A DNA stretch of 64,000 nucleotides from Phycisphaerales bacterium. Lineage in GTDB: Bacteria > Planctomycetota > Phycisphaerae > Tepidisphaerales > Tepidisphaeraceae. Positions 9,653 through 20,505 of this stretch are shown here, piece after piece. The notes under the pieces are model-generated. The model was given only the letters and a program-made list of their open reading frames with translations, was not told where the DNA came from and ran no database searches. Position numbers and translations under genes: made by a program. How positions within the stretch are numbered: the stretch's first letter is position 1; each line of letters begins with the position of its first letter. The stretch lies in assembly GCA_020847375.1 (NCBI GenBank), contig JADLCB010000007.1, forward strand, positions 59,133-123,132, written 5' to 3'.

Positions 9653-10479
9653 ACACACAAACAACCATCGCCCGCGCCCGACGTGATATGTTCATCACGA
9701 TGCTGGTCAAATTGCTGCTTCTGGGCGGGATCATTTTTACGCTGTTTATTGCGCCGTCGGTGGGCATGGAAAGCAATCGGATGCTGCTGCTGGTGGTGAT
9801 TGGCGTGTTATGGATGGTTCTGAGTTATCAGAGCATCAAGGGATCGCGCATGGCGGTGGTATCGTCCGAGTTGATCGCCAGCGGGCAGTACGATGAGGCG
9901 GAGCAGGTGATCGACAACTCATTGCGCCGTTTCTCGCTGTACAAAATAGCAAAACTGACGAGCCTGCATCACCTGGCGGTATTGCGACATGCGCAGAAGC
10001 GTTATCGTGACGCAGCGGCGCTGTGTCGCGAATTATTGGACCGTCGCCGTAGTCTGGCGGGCGAGCTGTCACGGCAAAGCTGGATTATTCTGGCCAACTC
10101 ATTACTGGAACTGGGCGATCTCAAGGGGGCATACGAGGCACTGAGGCATTTGCATCGTGGCCGCCTTTCACTCAGTGATGCCCTGAATCTGCTGCAGATC
10201 GAGACGGATTACGAAGCGCAGATTCAGGCGTGGGAACATCTGTCGCGCGACCTGTCCACCAAGGCGCAACTGGCGGAGCTATTGCCAGCCGACAGCTCTG
10301 CCCGGGTGCAGGCGCTGCTGGCGCTGGGAGCATTCAAAACCAACAAACAGCCGTGGGGGCAGTTTCTTCGCCAGCGGGCCGAGCTGTTGACCGATGATAT
10401 CAAAGGGCTGATTCGTCATCGACCCATACTCAGGGCGTTGTGGGGTGACGAGATGAGCGATTTATCGGAACCAGACTAA
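9649..10479 (+). CDS. second membrane-anchored TPR-like protein
   Basis: A 276-aa protein with the same plan as its upstream neighbour: two N-terminal membrane helices (about residues 18-35 and 45-62), then TPR-like helical pairs (ASGQYDEAEQVIDNSL, KRYRDAAALCRELL, LGDLKGAYEALRHL). Start and upstream stop overlap by 4 nt, implying translational coupling. The pair may come from an old duplication and may form a hetero-complex, but this is inference. No function is recognised. Confidence 0.75.
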   Translation: MNTQTTIARARRDMFITMLVKLLLLGGIIFTLFIAPSVGMESNRMLLLVVIGVLWMVLSYQSIKGSRMAVVSSELIASGQYDEAEQVIDNSLRRFSLYKIAKLTSLHHLAVLRHAQKRYRDAAALCRELLDRRRSLAGELSRQSWIILANSLLELGDLKGAYEALRHLHRGRLSLSDALNLLQIETDYEAQIQAWEHLSRDLSTKAQLAELLPADSSARVQALLALGAFKTNKQPWGQFLRQRAELLTDDIKGLIRHRPILRALWGDEMSDLSEPD

Positions 10480-10555
10480 CCGATCGAGGCGGATGGTAAT
10501 CTTCCGGCGGTTGCAATGCTTGGCAGCCATTGCTGAGCAAAATACGATTGGATAT

Positions 10556-10584
10556 TTGGTTTGAATGGGCAAATCGGCGATAAT
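10556..10584 (+). promoter_or_regulatory. predicted sigma-70 promoter of the 830-aa TPR gene
   Basis: TTGGTT (-35) and GATAAT (-10) with a 17-nt spacer, 53 nt before the ATG. Confidence 0.5.
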
Positions 10585-10637
10585 CAGCCATGTCGGCATG
10601 AATAAGGGACCGAGAACCTCAGGGAAAAGGATATTCG

Positions 10638-13130
10638 ATGCTTAAACGGATCGTGACACGGGCAGTGGCGGGGTTTTGCGTTACCTTGATTTCCGGTTCA
10701 TCGCTGCTTGGTCAGGCAGTAGCGCCTGCCGGTGATGCCAACAATTTTCCGGCGGATCAGGCGCTGGCGGCGCGCATTTCCGGCTATGCCCAGTTGATGT
10801 TGCACCAGCAGGCGAATTTGACCAAACCGGTATTTGATCAGGCTGCGGTTTTATACGCCACCGCCGCGAAGTTGAATCCACGGGAGGTTCGCTACTGGGG
10901 GTTGCTGGCTGAGGCGGAAATCGAAGCTGGAAATAATGCTGGCGCGATTGATGCCCTGCGTTCCCTGGAAAATGTGGATCCGCGCGACACCATCCCGGCA
11001 GTTTGGGTGCGCATGATTGACCTGTACCTTCAGCAGTTGCAGCAGACGCCGGAAAAATTGAACTACCTCGAAAAGATTTATAACGAACAGTCAGTCCCGG
11101 CTTCGGTGCGATCGCATGCCGCCCAGCGCATGGCTGAGTTGCGTTATGATCAGGCAGCGCCGGGTCTGGCGCGGCAGTGGGTGGATAAGGCGTTGGAGCT
11201 GAACCACGTTAATCCGCAGGCGGCGCGACTGCTCTGGACTCTGCTGGCGGATTCGGATGACCAATCGGAGAAAATCAAGGCTTTGCAGACGCTCGTTCAG
11301 GCGGATCCAGCCAATGTTGCCAATGTAACCGCGCTGGCGCAGCAGTTGGCGTTGTCGGGCTTTTATGATGCTGCCATTACCTGGTACGCCCAGGCGGTGG
11401 GAATGGGTCAAGTGGCGGGGGCCAGCGATCCGCAGACGATTTTTGATTACGCCGCCGAGCTTTATATTGCCAACAACGCGCTGTCGGCCAGCAGTCTGGT
11501 GACCCAGTTGCTGCAGTCTGATGCCCATGATGTGGACGCCCTTTTTCTGCGTCTGCTGCTTGACCGGGATAAACCGGCGGAGCTGCGCAGTAAAACCATC
11601 GATAGTGCGCGTCAGGCGCTGCTGGATGAATTGACGGAGGTGCGAAAAAATGCGGGTATTGCCATCGGCAGCGATGCATACGACCTGACCGCCGATCGGC
11701 AATTGCTGCAGGGCGATCAAGCCAGTGCAGACCTGAAGGCGAGTTATGCGGTAGCGGTTGCGGATCAGCTCTGGTTTGAACTTTATTTCACCGGCCCCAG
11801 TGATGTGACGGACCGATTGCTGGATTTCCTGCGTGCGGTTGCCCCGGCCGAAAGTGCGACATTGGCCCGGCTGGAAGGGTGGAATTATCTGCTGCGTGGA
11901 CAGAAGGATCAGGCCAAGGTCAAACTGCAGGCTGCTGCTGATCGTGACCCGCTGGCAGCGCTTGGTCTGCTGCGCATGGCGGATCACAGCACGGATCAAG
12001 CCCTGCATGACTTGACATTGAACGGGCAGGCGCTGTTGAGCGACCACCCCGCCGGGTTGATCGGCGCTTTTCTGGCCAGTGAATTGCGCCAGTATGGTGT
12101 GCGCGTCCAGCCGCATCAGTCGGTCGTGGCCCGCACGGATGAGGTTCGCGCTTTTGCCCGCGACTGGCCGCAGATTTATACCAACCCTTCCACTTTTTAT
12201 ACGGTGCGTATCCGTCCGTTGAAGGTGTCGCATCAGATCGGTCAGCCGATTCTGGCCAGGGTGGAAATCCAGAACAACAGCTCGCTTTACGCCTTGTCCA
12301 TCGATCCGATGGGCGCGATTCATCCTGATCTGTGGTTCGATGTGCGCATCCAGGGCGCGATTCAGGAAAATATGTCCGGCGTGGCTTTTGATCGCCTGAT
12401 GCAGGCGGTTGTGCTGGAGCCTAAACAGACGCTCAGCCAGATTGTCCGCCTGGATCGTGGTGCGCTGGCGACCTTGCTTGACAACAACCCGCAGCTTGCG
12501 TTTCCAATGAGTTTTACGTTGATCCTTAATCCGCAGACGGTGAAAACCCAGGATGACAAGGCGGTCGTTGTTCCCGGGCTATTGGGTCAGGCTGTACCTT
12601 TTATTCGCATCATCAATCGTGAACCAAGCCAGCCAACCAATGCGACCGTGAAAACCCTTATTGATGATCTGCAGGCCGGTCTGCCGGAGAAGAAGATCGA
12701 GACCATCGATCTGATCGATGCCTGGGTTCCGTCATTGCAACGGCTGGCGGCGGATGCCAACATCCCGGATGATCAGAAGCAGCAGGTGCGACCGCTGGTC
12801 AATCAATTGCTCTTTCAGCTCAGCCGGTCGCGGCAGGACACCATCCCGGCTGTGCGCGCCTGGGCAAGCTACACCAGTGCCCTGTTGACGGCCAAAGACA
12901 ATCAGTCGGAAGTATTGCGGCAGATGCGTTCGGGAAACAGTCCGGTGGAAATGATTTTGTCGGTGATGGCGGCCCAGCAGATTTCGCCGGAAGTGGCGCT
13001 GGAAGTGGCGGAACGCTTGTCTTTTGCAACCGATCCGATGGTGCAGCGTCTGACAACAGCCGTTCAGGAAGCAGCCAAAATCGCTACTACCCAACCGACA
13101 ACCGCACCATCACCTGATACGAATAAGTAA
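10638..13130 (+). CDS. large secreted TPR-repeat protein
   Basis: An 830-aa protein with a Sec signal peptide (MLKRIVTR..., hydrophobic to about residue 25, possible cleavage after AVA), so it is probably periplasmic. The first 450 or so residues are TPR-like helical repeats (YWGLLAEAEIEAGNNAGAI, AITWYAQAVGMG). A beta-rich middle segment around residues 520-660 follows, then another helical region and a Thr/Pro-rich C-terminus. AAAAGGA lies shortly before the ATG. It follows two membrane TPR genes on the same strand by 158 nt but has its own promoter. The role is unknown; a scaffold in the envelope is plausible. Confidence 0.75.
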   Translation: MLKRIVTRAVAGFCVTLISGSSLLGQAVAPAGDANNFPADQALAARISGYAQLMLHQQANLTKPVFDQAAVLYATAAKLNPREVRYWGLLAEAEIEAGNNAGAIDALRSLENVDPRDTIPAVWVRMIDLYLQQLQQTPEKLNYLEKIYNEQSVPASVRSHAAQRMAELRYDQAAPGLARQWVDKALELNHVNPQAARLLWTLLADSDDQSEKIKALQTLVQADPANVANVTALAQQLALSGFYDAAITWYAQAVGMGQVAGASDPQTIFDYAAELYIANNALSASSLVTQLLQSDAHDVDALFLRLLLDRDKPAELRSKTIDSARQALLDELTEVRKNAGIAIGSDAYDLTADRQLLQGDQASADLKASYAVAVADQLWFELYFTGPSDVTDRLLDFLRAVAPAESATLARLEGWNYLLRGQKDQAKVKLQAAADRDPLAALGLLRMADHSTDQALHDLTLNGQALLSDHPAGLIGAFLASELRQYGVRVQPHQSVVARTDEVRAFARDWPQIYTNPSTFYTVRIRPLKVSHQIGQPILARVEIQNNSSLYALSIDPMGAIHPDLWFDVRIQGAIQENMSGVAFDRLMQAVVLEPKQTLSQIVRLDRGALATLLDNNPQLAFPMSFTLILNPQTVKTQDDKAVVVPGLLGQAVPFIRIINREPSQPTNATVKTLIDDLQAGLPEKKIETIDLIDAWVPSLQRLAADANIPDDQKQQVRPLVNQLLFQLSRSRQDTIPAVRAWASYTSALLTAKDNQSEVLRQMRSGNSPVEMILSVMAAQQISPEVALEVAERLSFATDPMVQRLTTAVQEAAKIATTQPTTAPSPDTNK

Positions 13131-13219
13131 TTCGCGGAAATTTTGCTGACTGACTGGCTGGCGCGGGTGATGTTCATCCGCGTTGACGAATGTTGCACTT
13201 TAAGAAGGACGATGGCGAT

Positions 13220-14302
13220 ATGAAAATCCGTGCTGCCGCTGACTGCCGATTTGATCTGGTCTCGCTGGGTGAGTGCATGCTGCGTCTTTCGCCCCCGCAG
13301 CACGGACGCATTGAATTTGCTCCCCTGCTGGAAGTGTGGGTGGGTGGCGGTGAGTACAATGTTGCTTATGCGCTTTCGCGCCTGGGGCTGCGAACCGGAT
13401 GGATCGGTGGTCTGAACAGCTCGCCGATGGGAGCGATTATCCGTAACCATGCCCGTTCAGCGGGCATGGACGTGAGTTACGCGGTTGAGCGCAAGTATGA
13501 TGGCGTTGGCAGGAAGGATCGCATTGGGCTGAATTTTACGGAAGTCGGTGTCGCCAAACGGGGTAGCGTAACGCTTTATGACCGCGGCCACAGTGCCACC
13601 AGTGGCATTCAACCGGGGGAAATCAACTGGAAAAAGCTTTTCCAAGATGACGGGGTTCGGTGGCTGCATACCGGTGGGATTTTTTCGGCTTTGTCTGACA
13701 GCACGCGCGCGGTCGTGGCTGAAGCGGTGAAGGCCGCCCATGAGGCGGGTACGATTGTCAGTTATGATCTTAATTTTCGCTCCAAGCTCTGGAGCAGCCA
13801 GCAGGCGATTGCCACCACCAAGCCGCTGGTTCCGTACATTGATTGCCTGATCGGTAATGAGGAGGATTTTGCCCAGGTGCTGGGTTATGAAGCTGAAGGG
13901 GTTGATGTCCACAAGGCTGGCGCGCTGGATGTCGGGCCGTTCAAGAAGATGGTGCAGCGTGTGGTGGCGGACTACAAGAATATCAAGATTGTCGGCACGA
14001 CCCTGCGCGGTGTGAAGACGGCGAGCATCAACGACTGGTCCGCCATCATGTGGAGCCAAGGCCAGTTTTACGATGGATTGAAATTCGACGATCTGGAAAT
14101 TGAAGATCGTGTCGGTGGTGGCGATGGTTTTGCCAGCGGGTTCACCTATGGTTTTCTGACCGGCAAAACGGCGCAGGAATGTGTCAATCTTGGCGTTGCC
14201 CACGGCGCGATGCTTATGAGCACCATGGGCGATACAAGCCAGATTACGCTGGACGAACTGCTGCATGTGGCCGGTGGCGGCAGTGCCCGGATCAAACGCT
14301 GA
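13220..14302 (+). CDS. PfkB-family sugar kinase (2-keto-3-deoxygluconate kinase-like)
   Basis: A 360-aa ribokinase-fold kinase. The N-terminus has LVSLGECMLRLSP and GGGEYNVAYALSRLG, the PfkB signature that closes over the sugar. The C-terminal signature DRVGGGDGFASGF contains the catalytic Asp in the GGGD anion hole. NEEDF resembles KDG kinases, which phosphorylate 2-keto-3-deoxygluconate in uronate/pectin breakdown, but the exact sugar is not proven. The ATG at 13220 was chosen for its AGAAGGA ribosome-binding site 10 nt upstream. No uronate pathway gene is adjacent. Confidence 0.88.
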   Translation: MKIRAAADCRFDLVSLGECMLRLSPPQHGRIEFAPLLEVWVGGGEYNVAYALSRLGLRTGWIGGLNSSPMGAIIRNHARSAGMDVSYAVERKYDGVGRKDRIGLNFTEVGVAKRGSVTLYDRGHSATSGIQPGEINWKKLFQDDGVRWLHTGGIFSALSDSTRAVVAEAVKAAHEAGTIVSYDLNFRSKLWSSQQAIATTKPLVPYIDCLIGNEEDFAQVLGYEAEGVDVHKAGALDVGPFKKMVQRVVADYKNIKIVGTTLRGVKTASINDWSAIMWSQGQFYDGLKFDDLEIEDRVGGGDGFASGFTYGFLTGKTAQECVNLGVAHGAMLMSTMGDTSQITLDELLHVAGGGSARIKR

Positions 14303-14356
14303 GGCAAGTTTGTCACAAGCGGCAGGTGCTGGCGCTGCCCCTGCGCGTCAGGAAGG

Positions 14357-15493
14357 TCAGCCGCGCAGGGTTTGTGGATCAACACCGATCGACCTGCACC
14401 AGTTGACGTAGGCCTGCGGCGAAATCTCGCTGGGTTTGATTTCGCTGCGCCCGCCCCAGAAGACGTTGGTGTAGCTGACCGGGATGCCAATTTTTGCCAG
14501 ATATTCGTCAATGGCTGCCTTGCGATCCAGCACGATTTGTTTTTCGGTGCTGTGGGTGACACCCATGATGTTGACGTTATTGAACTCAGGCCCGGCTTCG
14601 CGCCAGTAGGCGTGCGTCATACATTCAAATCGACCAACTTGTTTGCCCGCTTCCAGCTCATAGCCCGGTGCAACCGCCCAGTGAAACAGGGCGTTAAACC
14701 GCGTCAGGCGCTGACTACCGGCAACCGGTTTCACGTGTTCGAGGAACGTGCTGAAGCGACCGATGACACTGCGCTGATTGAGTGACTGGGCGACGCGGCA
14801 GAAGGTCTCCAGATCGACTCCGGCTTCGCGGGCGCGGGCACTCCAGAGATCAGCAACCAGCTCGTCAGGTTCAAATTCGCGTTTGAGTGGTACGAGCACT
14901 TGCCAGTCCAGCTCGGAAAGCTCAACGATGTGTGGCTCTTGCGGGATGGCCGGTTCATCAGCCATTGCACCGGCGGACAGATTCCGGCGTCGCACGTGAC
15001 CCACGCCCAGCACGAATAATCGCTTGGCAGGCATGCACCGGAAAGCAGTTGCGCCGATGCGCTGAGCCAGCAACCGGCAATGGGCTTCGATGGAATAGCC
15101 CTGCGGTACTTTCAGCGTGGTCCAGAGTTTGAACCTGGCTCCTTCAATGGCGGCATCGCTGGAGCGCAGAACAACATGGCCGGTGAATGGGTCGTCTTTG
15201 AACACCCAATCAAACGCGCTGTTAAGTTTGTCCTCAGGAATTTGCCAGGCGACCAGGGAACCACTGGCCAGATTGGTCGCCAGCAGGGTCTGCCGAACGC
15301 GGCGGATCGTTCCGGCCTGCAACATCGCCTTGATGCGCTCGATGACGAGATCGACGGGCAAATCAGCCTGATGTGCTATTTCCCCCAGCGGATCAGTCAG
15401 GAAACCCTGGATTCGGTCTTCGCTGACCGCCAGAATACGTTTGTTGATCGAATCCGTAGTGCAAACCGGGACAGACTCTGCAGAAATACTCAT
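14357..15493 (-). CDS. AsnC/Lrp-fold protein resembling a fused siroheme decarboxylase (AhbA-AhbB/NirDL type)
   Basis: A 378-aa protein built of two similar halves, each with a winged-helix-like segment followed by an AsnC-type ferredoxin-like domain. The first half has GEIAHQADLPVDLVIERIK and RIRRVRQTLL-like elements. The second has FNALFHWAVAPG, ECMTHAYWR and NIMGVTHS, matching the AhbB pattern NAM..W.VP...VSHCY.R...N...MIHG. AhbA/B and NirDLGH decarboxylate siroheme to didecarboxysiroheme on the way to haem or haem d1. The same fold also occurs in transcription regulators, so function is inferred. The ATG at 15493 fits a TATAAT 10 nt upstream; an in-frame TTG at 15529 is less likely. Confidence 0.55.
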   Translation of the reverse strand: MSISAESVPVCTTDSINKRILAVSEDRIQGFLTDPLGEIAHQADLPVDLVIERIKAMLQAGTIRRVRQTLLATNLASGSLVAWQIPEDKLNSAFDWVFKDDPFTGHVVLRSSDAAIEGARFKLWTTLKVPQGYSIEAHCRLLAQRIGATAFRCMPAKRLFVLGVGHVRRRNLSAGAMADEPAIPQEPHIVELSELDWQVLVPLKREFEPDELVADLWSARAREAGVDLETFCRVAQSLNQRSVIGRFSTFLEHVKPVAGSQRLTRFNALFHWAVAPGYELEAGKQVGRFECMTHAYWREAGPEFNNVNIMGVTHSTEKQIVLDRKAAIDEYLAKIGIPVSYTNVFWGGRSEIKPSEISPQAYVNWCRSIGVDPQTLRG

Positions 15494-15503
15494 GGCAGAG
15501 GCA

Positions 15504-15509
15504 ATTATA
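15504..15509 (-). promoter_or_regulatory. -10 box, near-leaderless start of the AsnC-fold gene
   Basis: TATAAT on the minus strand ends 10 nt before the ATG at 15493, leaving a leader of only a few bases. No consensus -35 was seen. Confidence 0.45.
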
Positions 15510-15599
15510 GGCTTTTTTAATTCCGGCAACAGCCTGTAAAGCGCCAGGAGGCGTGAATTATCGCAGTTGGAGCAAAACGGGTATCCCGCAGGCGCGATT

Positions 15600-15857
15600 T
15601 TACGCCTGATCGGTTTCGCGCTGAGAAAACCCGATTACCTTGTAGCCGGCTTCGATGATCGTGTCCATGAGCTGACGCACGCCGATACGTTCCTTGTCAT
15701 AGAGGACGGACGCCTGACCGGTGGGGAAATCAACTTCGACCTCATGCACACCAGCGCACGTTTCCAGTGTTTTACGGATCGCGGTTTCGCAGCGATGGCA
15801 GTGCATCCCTTCAATTCTGATTATGGCAAGCCGATCACTCCCTACGGGTTTGGCCAT
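15600..15857 (-). CDS. heavy-metal-associated (HMA) domain protein, CopZ-like
   Basis: An 85-aa single HMA domain with the metal motif GMHCHRC (Cys20 and Cys23), followed by the usual beta-alpha-beta elements (GVHEVEVDFPTGQASVLYD). Such proteins carry Cu(I) or similar soft metals to P-type ATPases or enzymes. The ATG at 15857 has AGGAG upstream, so the longer upstream frame is discarded. No copper ATPase is adjacent. It follows the groEL terminator on the same strand and is probably transcribed separately. Confidence 0.85.
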   Translation of the reverse strand: MAKPVGSDRLAIIRIEGMHCHRCETAIRKTLETCAGVHEVEVDFPTGQASVLYDKERIGVRQLMDTIIEAGYKVIGFSQRETDQA

Positions 15858-15975
15858 AGCTGGTGTCTCCTGTTGTTGATCTATTATTAGGCGCTGCGGC
15901 GCGGCTGGCAACCTCTGGTTGATTATACCAGAAAAACGATGAACTTTCTGCCTTATGATGCCTGAGCAGGCGAAC

Positions 15976-16010
15976 AAAAAGGCCCGCGGAGAATTATCCG
16001 CAGGCCTTTT
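15976..16010 (-). terminator. intrinsic terminator of groEL
   Basis: AAAAGGCC..GCGGA pairs with TCCGC..GGCCTTTT around a GAATTA loop. It lies about 40 nt after the groEL stop, with T-runs on both strands. Confidence 0.85.
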
Positions 16011-16046
16011 GCATTATGCTCTGGCTGATCAGTATCAGCTGCATGC

Positions 16047-17711
<1,665 letters not shown>

Positions 17712-17803
17712 TTAATTTGTCGCTGATTATTTCATGTTTCGGTGTTTGCTCATCGGCACGGAAAAACAATTGTGTGCGCGACAAACACCAGCTCGGCGCG
17801 TGA

Positions 17804-18094
17804 TTACTCCACCACCGCCAGCACGTCATCTTCACTCATAACCAGCAGTTCTTCGCCGTCCACCTTGATTTCGGTTCCCGCGTAGCTGGTGAACAGTACC
17901 TGATCACCTTTTTTGACGGTGAACGTCGAGCGTTCGCCACTATCCAGCCGGCGGCCGTTGCCGACAGCCAGCACCGTTCCGCGCTTGGGCTTTTCCTTGG
18001 CGGTATCAGGGAGAACAATCCCACTTTTGGTCTTGGTCTCGGCTTCGAGTCGTTTCACCAGAATCTTGTCGCCCAGAGGACGCAGCTTTGCCAT
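17804..18094 (-). CDS. groS: co-chaperonin GroES (10 kDa)
   Basis: A 96-aa GroES of normal length: [16 protein letters not shown] at the start, the mobile loop around [17 protein letters not shown], and [24 protein letters not shown] at the end. GAAGGAG lies before the ATG. It forms the lid of the GroEL chamber and is the first gene of the groES-groEL pair. I could not identify a heat-shock operator or a convincing -10/-35 pair upstream. Confidence 0.98.
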   Translation of the reverse strand: MAKLRPLGDKILVKRLEAETKTKSGIVLPDTAKEKPKRGTVLAVGNGRRLDSGERSTFTVKKGDQVLFTSYAGTEIKVDGEELLVMSEDDVLAVVE

Positions 18095-18306
18095 CGCGAT
18101 ACTCCTTCAAAAATAATATTGCCAGTTTTTCACTTGCCAGTGCCGCTCACCTGGCGGCCAATGAACTCTGACTTGCTGGCTGATTAATTGTCGATCCGTT
18201 TCAAAAAACCTCATTCATTACAAACGATTCACTTCACTAACAATCACTGCTTGCTGATGGATTTTTCTCAGCCAACCCACAGGGTTAAAAGTTGAAAATA
18301 ACAACG

Positions 18307-18717
18307 TCATACCGGCCACTTGCTGCGGTAATGACGTTTGAGCAACCGCGCCATGGCATCCAGCAACACATTCAAATCAACCGGCTTGCTCATCACGCTG
18401 AAGACCTGCATGCCCAGTGCCTCATGGAGGAGGTGACTGTTCAATTGGTCTGCCAGCAAAATCGCCGGGATACTGCTCTGGCCATGTTCGCGCGCCAATC
18501 GAATCACCTGCAAACCGCCCAGTTGCGGCATACGAACATCCAAAACCGCCAGATGAACGCGCTGCGATTCAATCAACTCCAATGCTTCACGCCCTGAACC
18601 GGCGAGTAGCGTCTCAACGCCTTGCGGCGCCAGAAGCTGGCGCACCAGTTGATGCCACCCGTCATGCTCTTCGGGGAGAAGCACTGTCAGCCGATTTGGA
18701 GCCATTGCTTCGTTCAT
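18307..18717 (-). CDS. single-domain response regulator, atypical
   Basis: A 136-aa receiver domain with no output domain. The phospho-acceptor is D60 in AVLDVRMPQLGG, the acidic pocket is E16-E17, and the conserved Lys is K111 in MSKPVD. The Thr/Ser that normally senses phosphorylation is replaced by Ala (ILLAD, residue 89), so signalling may be altered or phosphorylation-independent. No histidine kinase is adjacent. It sits about 210 nt from groES on the same strand. Confidence 0.82.
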   Translation of the reverse strand: MNEAMAPNRLTVLLPEEHDGWHQLVRQLLAPQGVETLLAGSGREALELIESQRVHLAVLDVRMPQLGGLQVIRLAREHGQSSIPAILLADQLNSHLLHEALGMQVFSVMSKPVDLNVLLDAMARLLKRHYRSKWPV

Positions 18718-19063
18718 AACACTCGCGCGGACGTTAATCCGCTCGTTAACGTACCTTCAGCGTCTACCAGCCATTGTGTAAACAAGGTTCATGCCACTTT
18801 GAATCACAACATAATTATTTTTAACTACATGTGAATCAATCGTTTATGATCTATTTAGAATTGCATGAATCAGGCGGATTACTGCCAAAGTCGGCAGGGG
18901 GTGAAATAGTAACTGCCGCTTTGACAGTGGGTTAAATCGTGCAAAATAATGACAAAGAGGGCCTGGTTTCGTATTGGTGGTGGTATTTTTTCGCTTCGAC
19001 CAGAGTCGTGGCGTGATCGACAAACAGCGCGGCCGCGCCGAGAAAAAATGGTTGAGCAGAAGT
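18718..19063. other. 346-nt intergenic region, no clear features
   Basis: It lies between the atypical response regulator and the RdgC-like gene, both on the minus strand. It is AT-rich in its left half. Short frames here lack RBSs and recognisable protein sequence. No terminator or promoter stands out. Confidence 0.4.
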
Positions 19064-20269
19064 TTAGCCAACCGACGCCAGGGCAGCGCTGGGCGTCTGA
19101 GTTCCGGCTGTGATCCATTTGCGAATGGTCGCTTTTTGCCCCTCCCAGTCGGTCGAGCAGCGGATTTTCAAAAATGTCGCAAACAAGGCATCCCACCCTT
19201 CGAGCAGATCGCGCAGCAGCGTGATACGTTCTTCAAACAACACCCGTGGGGAGTCCGCATCTTCCACCTCCGGCAGGCGCGTGCTGGCGAAGGCGAAATC
19301 CTCCGCGCTGAGTTTCAGCTCATATTGCTGACGATTCAGCACCAGCATCAGCGTGCACTTGCGCGGAACTTTGCCGGTGCGCAAAGCGTGACGTGCCTCG
19401 GGCATCGTGGTCGGGCCGCTACCGCGCAATGAATCACGTCCGCTTTGGCCGAAAGCGCAGTCCAGATCCAGACTTTTGTCGATCAACAATTCGACCGGAT
19501 CGGTCTTGTTGATTTTGACAACTCCTTCGTTGGTGTCGATCTGCAACCACAACCAGAGCAAAAATTCATTGCCCAAAAAATCCTTGGGTTCCGGCCCTTT
19601 AAGCACCCACGGATAGTCGGGATAAATGCCCTCTCCATCCGGGCTGATGACAAAACGGGTGGGTTTGGCATCTTCATAATCACGACGATGCCCTTTGGGT
19701 TCCAACAGGCGCAACGCCAGCGAGCCGCTGGAGATCGGCAGAAGATTCAACCCGAAAGTGCGTTCAAACAGCTCATCCAGTTTTTCGAAAGTTTTTCCGC
19801 TGATGGCGCAGTAGAGCATTCCTGCCGGGAAATCCCACAAAACTGGGAACATTCGGCTGCGCCGGAATCGGCCCGTGCGCAGTTCTTCCTCCAGCTTCTC
19901 CTGTACAGTCTGTTTGACCTCTTTTTTTTGCAGGCGCGAAATAAAACCGGATGGATTTGATTTAGCCACTGCCTCTTCCTCCATCAACTGGTGGGCAGTT
20001 TTCAAATCGCCGGGAATTTTGTTGGTGTCAACGCGCAAAGCGAAACAGATGCAGTCATTGAAGACGTTATGTTCAAAACTGAATTGATTATCGAGAATAT
20101 GCCGTCCGCCGCACCAGCCATATTCCTCCTCCTGCGGCGCAATCAGCTCATCGCTGCGCAGCGCCAGCTCACTTAGTCGCTGCAGATGTGATTCATCAAC
20201 CTGCTGCGGCGCACCCGGGCCGACGACTGCAAAACGCCTGAACGTAAACGTACCGCTGGCAAATCCCAT
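19064..20269 (-). CDS. RdgC-like protein
   Basis: A 401-aa protein resembling the RdgC family, ring-shaped DNA-binding proteins that modulate RecA in proteobacteria. Supporting segments are SGTFTFRRFAV at the N-terminus, LALRLLEP in the middle, and FLGNEFLLWLWLQIDTNEG followed by a long, charged C-terminal part. The last resembles the GxEFLTWLW motif of RdgC-like proteins. It is about 100 residues longer than E. coli RdgC (about 300 aa), with an insert rich in Glu/Lys near residues 95-135. GGAG precedes the ATG. It is alone on its transcript. The role in recombination is inferred from weak similarity. Confidence 0.5.
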   Translation of the reverse strand: MGFASGTFTFRRFAVVGPGAPQQVDESHLQRLSELALRSDELIAPQEEEYGWCGGRHILDNQFSFEHNVFNDCICFALRVDTNKIPGDLKTAHQLMEEEAVAKSNPSGFISRLQKKEVKQTVQEKLEEELRTGRFRRSRMFPVLWDFPAGMLYCAISGKTFEKLDELFERTFGLNLLPISSGSLALRLLEPKGHRRDYEDAKPTRFVISPDGEGIYPDYPWVLKGPEPKDFLGNEFLLWLWLQIDTNEGVVKINKTDPVELLIDKSLDLDCAFGQSGRDSLRGSGPTTMPEARHALRTGKVPRKCTLMLVLNRQQYELKLSAEDFAFASTRLPEVEDADSPRVLFEERITLLRDLLEGWDALFATFLKIRCSTDWEGQKATIRKWITAGTQTPSAALASVG

Positions 20270-20410
20270 TCAATTTCTCCATGGAGTCAGGTTTATCGAG
20301 ATCGACGGAAGTTTATAACTCTTATTGACCGGCAATCAAGACAGGCAGGTGGTTCATCCTGCCACATCTGAAATGAAACGCCATCGTGATTGGCCATGAA
20401 TTCACACCGG

Positions 20411-20435
20411 GAGGTTAACCAGATTGGTTAGCCTC
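20411..20435. repeat. imperfect hairpin between RdgC-like and sulfur operon
   Basis: GAGG-T-TAACC and GGTTA-G-CCTC form an interrupted inverted repeat with a 5-nt loop, 71 nt after the last gene of the sulfur operon. There is no T-run, so it is not a standard terminator. It could stabilise the mRNA 3' end. Confidence 0.4.
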
Positions 20436-20505
20436 TCGATGCGAAGCAAATTAACATCTGCACGGCGCTGGTGCCGAGCCTGATACGTATCGGATTTGAC
20501 TCAAC

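Noticed and set aside
11091..12323. 410-aa minus-strand frame
   Set aside because: It is antisense to the large TPR gene and has the same low-information composition.
18095..18300. CIRCE heat-shock operator upstream of groES
   Set aside because: The TTAGCACTC-N9-GAGTGCTAA repeat is not present, and partial CACTTG/CAGTG stretches do not form it.
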